Origin: Rhodospirillaceae bacterium
Lineage (GTDB): Bacteria > Pseudomonadota > Alphaproteobacteria > Rhodospirillales > Rhodospirillaceae
DNA: 64,000 nucleotides
Assembly: GCA_947476695.1 (NCBI GenBank)
Contig: CANJRD010000004.1
Location: 1 to 64,000 of the forward strand
Reading direction: 5' to 3'
The notes under the pieces were generated by a model. It was not told where the DNA came from and made no database searches. It saw only the letters and a list, made by a program, of their open reading frames with translations. A program made the position numbers and the translations under genes. Numbering within the stretch: position 1 is the stretch's first letter; every line of letters begins with the position of its first letter. Positions 60,263 to 64,000 of this stretch are shown piece by piece.

Positions 60263-61342
60263 ATGGTCAATCTCAGTCAACGCGGCCGTGCGGGTCTGCA
60301 ATTCCTCGGCTCGCTCCAACATTTCTCGTCCAGCACCCTGCGCCCGATGGCGCGGACCGATTTCGAGTCCGATCCTGATGGCGCCGCGCTGATGGCGCAG
60401 CCCAGTAGCGTGGAGGATCAGCGCAAGCGTATCGCCGACGCGCGCGCCGTCGCCGAGCGGTCGCTGAAGTATCGGCAGGAGCGGTTCTATCAAGGCTACG
60501 TCGCACGCGAGAACTTCCTTCGCGCCATTCCCGCGGTAGAGGAACGTCGCGCGGCGTTCGAGGCCCAGAGGTCATCCGTGCCGTCCGACGCGGTCGCGAC
60601 TCTCGATCTCGATCCCAATGTCGTCGCGCCCGATTACTATCGCGGTGTCTCTTGGCACTGCGCGCCAGGCGGCTGGGATGGCTATGACCTCGCCGGCCAT
60701 GCGATTGCGCAAGGTGTCGGACGTTATGTCTTTAGCCGTGGTGGCTACGCGGCGGTGGAAGTCGACGAAGACATCCGCGAGCAACGCCGTCGCGTGCTGC
60801 GACAGTTGCCGAAGAAGTCTTATGGCCGCATCTACGAAGCGGGGTGTGGACCGGGTGTGACGCTGCTTCTCGCACACGAGATGTTCCCCGATGCGGAACT
60901 GATCGGCAGCGATCTCTCGCCTGGTCTTCTGAAGAACGCGCAAGCGACAGCCGCGCGGCTCGGCGTGCCGGTCGACTTCAAGCAACGCGACGCCCGCGCC
61001 ACCCGTGAGCCGGATGCATCGGTCGACGCCGTGATCCTCTATGCCTTAATGCACGAAATGCCGGTGCCTGTTGGCACGGACGTCATCCGTGAAGCCTTCC
61101 GCATCCTCAAACCGGGTGGCGACATTCTGATCAACGATCCGCCACCATTCGCCTGCGTCGATCCGCTGCAAGCGGTGCTGCTCGATTGGGAAACCGAGAA
61201 TCGGGGCGAGCCCTATTTCTCGGAAACCTGTGCCCACCAGTGGGTCGATGCACTGCGCGACCTGGGCTTCACCGCCACCGAATCCTATGGGCTCGGCACC
61301 CGCGGCTATCCCTGGATCACGCGTGGAACGAAGCCCGTATGA
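60263..61342 (+). CDS. SAM-dependent methyltransferase 2 of a duplicated module
   Basis: A 359-aa protein from ATG 60263 (GAGGAGGAAG upstream). The N-terminal half is helical, and YYRGVSWHCAPGGWDGYDLA (about 116-135) corresponds to the PPKYWLYPIHRTAGGWDAHE block of the first methyltransferase. SAM motif I: IYEAGCGPGVTLLLAHEMFP, acidic LIGSDLSPGLL, then LYALMHEMPVPVGTDVIREA and FRILKPGGDILINDPP. The C-terminus YGLGTRGYPWITRGTKP matches its paralogue. The stop overlaps the next ATG by 4 nt. Both methyltransferases share the extended N-terminal domain, which is not standard for UbiE-like enzymes and may hold the partner or substrate site. Confidence 0.85.
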   Translation: MVNLSQRGRAGLQFLGSLQHFSSSTLRPMARTDFESDPDGAALMAQPSSVEDQRKRIADARAVAERSLKYRQERFYQGYVARENFLRAIPAVEERRAAFEAQRSSVPSDAVATLDLDPNVVAPDYYRGVSWHCAPGGWDGYDLAGHAIAQGVGRYVFSRGGYAAVEVDEDIREQRRRVLRQLPKKSYGRIYEAGCGPGVTLLLAHEMFPDAELIGSDLSPGLLKNAQATAARLGVPVDFKQRDARATREPDASVDAVILYALMHEMPVPVGTDVIREAFRILKPGGDILINDPPPFACVDPLQAVLLDWETENRGEPYFSETCAHQWVDALRDLGFTATESYGLGTRGYPWITRGTKPV

Positions 61343-61617
61343 CCAAGTCGCCGGACGATTTCGAAGCGCTTCTGCGCATGAATACCGAGCTCCTGTCGGA
61401 GCTGTGGATCCTGCGCGACCGCGTCGCGGTCCTCGAGAAGCTGTTGGAAGAGAAGGGTGTTGTCTCGCGCGAGGCGATCGATACCTACGCTCCCGATGCC
61501 GCCTTCGACGCGGAGTTGCAGCGCGAACGCGATCGCGTGGTGCGCCAAGTCGCCGGTGCCCCGTGGCAGCTGGACCGCGGCATCGCCGCGCTCACCGGCC
61601 AAAAATCCCAGAAGTAG
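61339..61617 (+). CDS. Small helical partner of methyltransferase 2
   Basis: A 92-aa protein from ATG 61339, overlapping the methyltransferase stop (ATGA). It is helical throughout: FEALLRMNTELLSELWILRD, RVAVLEKLLEEKGVVSREAI, DTYAPDAAFDAELQRERDRV. It aligns with the 95-aa protein at 56203-56490 in the ELW-x(2)-[KR]DR, PDAAxxAxLxxER and VR segments. The arrangement methyltransferase then partner is the same at both loci, so duplication took place as a unit. No known domain. A heteromeric methyltransferase subunit is the simplest proposal. Confidence 0.75.
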   Translation: MTKSPDDFEALLRMNTELLSELWILRDRVAVLEKLLEEKGVVSREAIDTYAPDAAFDAELQRERDRVVRQVAGAPWQLDRGIAALTGQKSQK

Positions 61618-61627
61618 GAGCCATCGA

Positions 61628-62062
61628 ATGGATGCAGGTCCCCCGCCGATCTCTGCCCCGGCGCTCGATCCGGCCGCCGCCAAGGTGCGCGACGCGATCT
61701 GGACGAAGGAGCTGACCATCTATCGCGAACGCGGTAACGGCAACTTCGACTACTACATCCAGAATGTACTGTCGGACTACCTTGGCTGGCCGCCGACGGC
61801 TGCGAAGCCACGCCACGCCGAAGGCCTCGCCGAAACGCGAGCACGGCTGGCGCGCGACAGCAAAGAACAGCTCTCGATGGAGTTGGTCGACTTCGCCCTG
61901 CATGGCGACAACGCGGTGATCTACTACAAGACCCACCGCACACGCCGTCCCGACGGCACGCCGACCGACGAGGTGTTCGAGAATATCCACGTCTGGCTGC
62001 GTGACGGCGCGGATTGGAAGCTGTTTGGGGGTATGTCGCGCCCGGCGGCGCCGCGACCCTAG
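61628..62062 (+). CDS. SnoaL/NTF2-like protein
   Basis: A 144-aa protein from ATG 61628 with AGGAG upstream, starting MDAGPPPISAPALDPAAAKV. The segments VRDAIWTKELTIYRERGNGN, YYIQNVLSDYLGWPPTAAKP and SMELVDFALHGDNAVIYYKT, ending FENIHVWLRDGADWKLFGGM, follow the DUF4440/SnoaL-like cone fold. Such proteins are small-molecule binding or cyclase-like enzymes. Last gene of the right arm, 10 bp after the partner gene. No signal peptide is visible, so it acts in the cytosol. The ligand is not known. Confidence 0.72.
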   Translation: MDAGPPPISAPALDPAAAKVRDAIWTKELTIYRERGNGNFDYYIQNVLSDYLGWPPTAAKPRHAEGLAETRARLARDSKEQLSMELVDFALHGDNAVIYYKTHRTRRPDGTPTDEVFENIHVWLRDGADWKLFGGMSRPAAPRP

Positions 62063-62156
62063 TTGGCTTTTGACTACCTCTACGTGCATTGCCGGACGAT
62101 AATTGCCGCGCGGAACGCGGCGTGAGCGTGCGCGTTCTGCCATCGGCAGGGCCCGC

Positions 62157-64000
62157 ATGCAGTCATCCAGCAAACTGAAAACCTACCGCGCCAAGCGCGA
62201 CTTCACGAAGACGGCCGAGCCGCAGGGCAAGCTGGGCGTCGTGGCGTCCAAACGCCTGCGCTACGTCATCCAGAAGCATGCCGCGACGCGGCTGCACTAT
62301 GATCTTCGGCTGGAACTCGACGGTGTTTTCCAGTCCTGGGCGGTGACCAAAGGTCCGTCGTTCGATCCCCATGTGCGTCGGCTCGCCGTCGAGGTCGAGG
62401 ACCATCCGCTCGATTACGGCGACTTTGAGGGCACCATCCCCAAAGGTCAGTACGGCGGCGGCCCGGTCCAGCTGTGGGATCGCGGCTATTGGGAACCGGA
62501 CGGGTCCAAATCGGCAGAGCAGATGCTACGCGACGGCGATCTCAAAATCCGGCTCAAAGGCGAGAAGCTTGAAGGCGGATGGGTGCTCGTGCGTATGCGC
62601 GACGACAAGGGCAGCAAGCGTCACAACTGGTTGCTGATCAAACACGGCGACGAACACGCGCGGAAAGATCGGGACGATGAAATGCTCGAAGAAGATCGAT
62701 CGGTCGCGTCCGGCCGTGCGATGGAGCAGATTGCCGCCGGCAAGGGTCGCAAGCCCTCGGCGTTCATGCTCAAGCGGGGCCAGACCTTTGCCGCCGACGC
62801 GGTGTGGCAGTCGAAAGCGCATGACGAGAAGAAGGCGCCGAAGCCTGTCGCGGCGAAGCCCGGTTCACGCAAGGCAAAGTCGGCGGGGCGTCTGCCGGAC
62901 TTCATCGAACCTCAATTGTGCACATTGGTCGACCGGCCGCCTTCAGGCGAAGGCTGGGTGCATGAAGTGAAGTTCGACGGCTATCGCATGCAGCTGCGCA
63001 TCGCCGATGGTGAGGCAGCCTTACGCACGCGCAAAGGCCTCGACTGGACGCGGAAGTTCTCGGCCATCGCTAAGGCTGCCGCGGATATGCCGGACTGCAT
63101 CATCGACGGCGAGGTGGTTGCGCTCGACAACAACGGCGCGCCGGATTTCGCCGCGCTGCAAGCCGCGCTCTCCGACGGTAAATCCGATCAGCTGATCTTC
63201 TTTGCCTTCGACCTTCTGTTTGCCGCGGGCGAGGACCTCCGCGCGCTGCCGCTGTCGGCGCGCAAAGAACAGCTGGAGAAGCTGCTGAAGAAGCATCACA
63301 GCAAGAAGGATCCGCTGCTGCGCTATGTCGATCACTTCGAGACCGGTGGCGACGCCGTGCTGGAATCCGCCTGTAAGATGTCGATGGAAGGCATCGTTTC
63401 GAAGCAGCTATCCGCGCCTTATCGTTCCGGCCGCAGCGACGGTTGGACCAAGGCAAAATGCCGCGGCGGGCATGAGGTGATCATTGGCGGCTGGAGCGAA
63501 ACCGACGGTCGGTTTCGCTCGCTGCTGGTCGGTGTGCGCAAAGGCAATCATCTCGTCTATGTCGGCAAGGTCGGCACCGGTTTCGGTGGCGCGACAGTCA
63601 AAAAAATCTTCCCGCGTATCAAGGCGCAGAAGCGCAGCGAGAGTCCCTTCACCGGCGACAACGCGCCGAAGCGCGGCAAGGAGATCTATTGGGTCAACCC
63701 CGTGCTCGTCGCTGAGATCGAGTTCGCCGGTTGGACCGGTGACGGCATGGTCCGGCAAGGCTCGTTCAAGGGCCTGCGCGAGGACAAGCCCGCCGCCGAA
63801 GTCGTCGCCGAAAAGCCGGCAAGGGCGAAGGCGACGAAGCTCGCGGAACCGAAGCCGGGTCGCGGCCCAAAGGCCGTCAGCGGCGCCAACAATGTCGTCA
63901 TGGGTGTCGCGCTGTCGCATCCCGAAAAGGTGCTGTGGCCGGGCGCGAAAGGCGAAGCGGCGATCACCAAGCTCGATTTGGCGAAGTACTATGAGGCTGT
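62157..64000 (+). CDS. ligD: DNA ligase D (partial at right edge)
   Basis: The first 614 codons are present; the gene runs off the window. The 3'-phosphoesterase domain comes first (about 30-170), with RYVIQKHAATRLHYDLRLEL, FEGTIPKGQYGGG and the metal-binding His41 and His47. Next is the ATP-dependent ligase domain, with the nucleophile Lys272 in EVKFDGYRM, then IIDGEVVALDNNGAPDF, EGIVSKQL and DGWTKAKC. After a Lys/Ala-rich linker the primase-polymerase domain begins (LSHPEKVLWPGAKGEAAITK). This PE-LIG-POL order is known from Agrobacterium and relatives. With Ku it performs non-homologous end joining; no ku gene is inside the window. The start ATG 62157 has CAGGG upstream. Confidence 0.95.
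   Translation, partial: MQSSSKLKTYRAKRDFTKTAEPQGKLGVVASKRLRYVIQKHAATRLHYDLRLELDGVFQSWAVTKGPSFDPHVRRLAVEVEDHPLDYGDFEGTIPKGQYGGGPVQLWDRGYWEPDGSKSAEQMLRDGDLKIRLKGEKLEGGWVLVRMRDDKGSKRHNWLLIKHGDEHARKDRDDEMLEEDRSVASGRAMEQIAAGKGRKPSAFMLKRGQTFAADAVWQSKAHDEKKAPKPVAAKPGSRKAKSAGRLPDFIEPQLCTLVDRPPSGEGWVHEVKFDGYRMQLRIADGEAALRTRKGLDWTRKFSAIAKAAADMPDCIIDGEVVALDNNGAPDFAALQAALSDGKSDQLIFFAFDLLFAAGEDLRALPLSARKEQLEKLLKKHHSKKDPLLRYVDHFETGGDAVLESACKMSMEGIVSKQLSAPYRSGRSDGWTKAKCRGGHEVIIGGWSETDGRFRSLLVGVRKGNHLVYVGKVGTGFGGATVKKIFPRIKAQKRSESPFTGDNAPKRGKEIYWVNPVLVAEIEFAGWTGDGMVRQGSFKGLREDKPAAEVVAEKPARAKATKLAEPKPGRGPKAVSGANNVVMGVALSHPEKVLWPGAKGEAAITKLDLAKYYEA

Noticed and set aside
62105-62121. GCCGCG-CGGAA-CGCGGC hairpin before ligD
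   Set aside because: Six-bp stem with no T-tract and in very G+C-rich context; not distinguishable from chance.
1-64000. CRISPR arrays, tRNA, rRNA or riboswitches
   Set aside because: No regularly spaced repeats, cloverleaf-like sequences or known riboswitch cores were recognised on either strand by eye.

Overview
The window looks like chromosomal DNA of a high-G+C alphaproteobacterium. Supporting features are an NdvB/ChvB-type cyclic beta-1,2-glucan synthase, a LigD of the phosphoesterase-ligase-polymerase order, Tat-exported flavoproteins paired with TonB-dependent receptors, and Asp/His phosphorelay proteins with HDOD and LuxR outputs. The genus cannot be fixed from the sequence alone. 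No tRNA, rRNA or CRISPR array was recognised.

The left third (about 1-24 kb) is accessory and heavily rearranged. It holds IS21-like terminal repeats, the decayed C-terminus of a tyrosine recombinase, a truncated TauD-type dioxygenase, an IS3 transposase scrap fused to the tail of a UvrD-like helicase, and an IS5 transposase scrap. Working genes sit between these scars: a signalling cluster (histidine kinase, LuxR-type regulator, receiver-HDOD protein, a lone receiver and a receiver that has lost its phospho-acceptor Asp), a Tat flavoprotein, a DUF427/CIA30 pair, a tandem DUF1330 protein and a methyltransferase. A possible sulfur-oxidation group follows at 13.7-18.7 kb (DsrE-like protein, TsdA-like dihaem cytochrome, Tat flavoprotein, frameshifted cytochrome, DUF2892 protein).

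At 18.9-23.0 kb lies a type I secretion-like operon (TolC, HlyD, ABC) whose ABC protein has kept its membrane domain but lost every recognisable ATPase motif. Upstream of it are iterated operator-like repeats and a LysR gene broken by an amber codon. The 8.5-kb ndvB gene (24.9-33.4 kb) and the RNA/DNA helicases (34-38 kb, DeaD-like and RecQ) are core-like. A graveyard of gene ends (tannase, response regulator, spore-coat-U pilin) lies between recQ and a Lys/Ala-rich histone-like gene.

From 40.1 to 45.75 kb five exported-protein genes on the minus strand overlap by exactly 4 nt each (CHRD, COG4315 repeats, DUF1552, DUF1592-type CxxCH lipoprotein, unknown secreted protein). This is a tightly coupled envelope system of unknown function. 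Two tandem paralogous TonB-dependent receptors follow, the second frameshifted. A 26-bp perfect palindrome separates them from a divergent Tat flavoprotein.

The block at 53.2-56.2 kb carries a lipid-type methyltransferase, an LtaS/OpgB-like phosphoglycerol transferase and a diacylglycerol-type lipid kinase. Together with ndvB these fit envelope glucan decoration and lipid recycling. The block at 56.2-62.1 kb is a mirror-image pair of operons. Each contains a methyltransferase translationally coupled to a small helical protein, and the two pairs are homologous. One arm adds an MFS transporter, the other a serine hydrolase and an NTF2-like protein. This duplicated methyltransferase/partner module is the best candidate for an undescribed system here. 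A LigD gene runs off the right edge.

Several genes (18.26, 45.71 and 49.73 kb) are broken by single-base changes, so either recent decay or assembly error must be considered.
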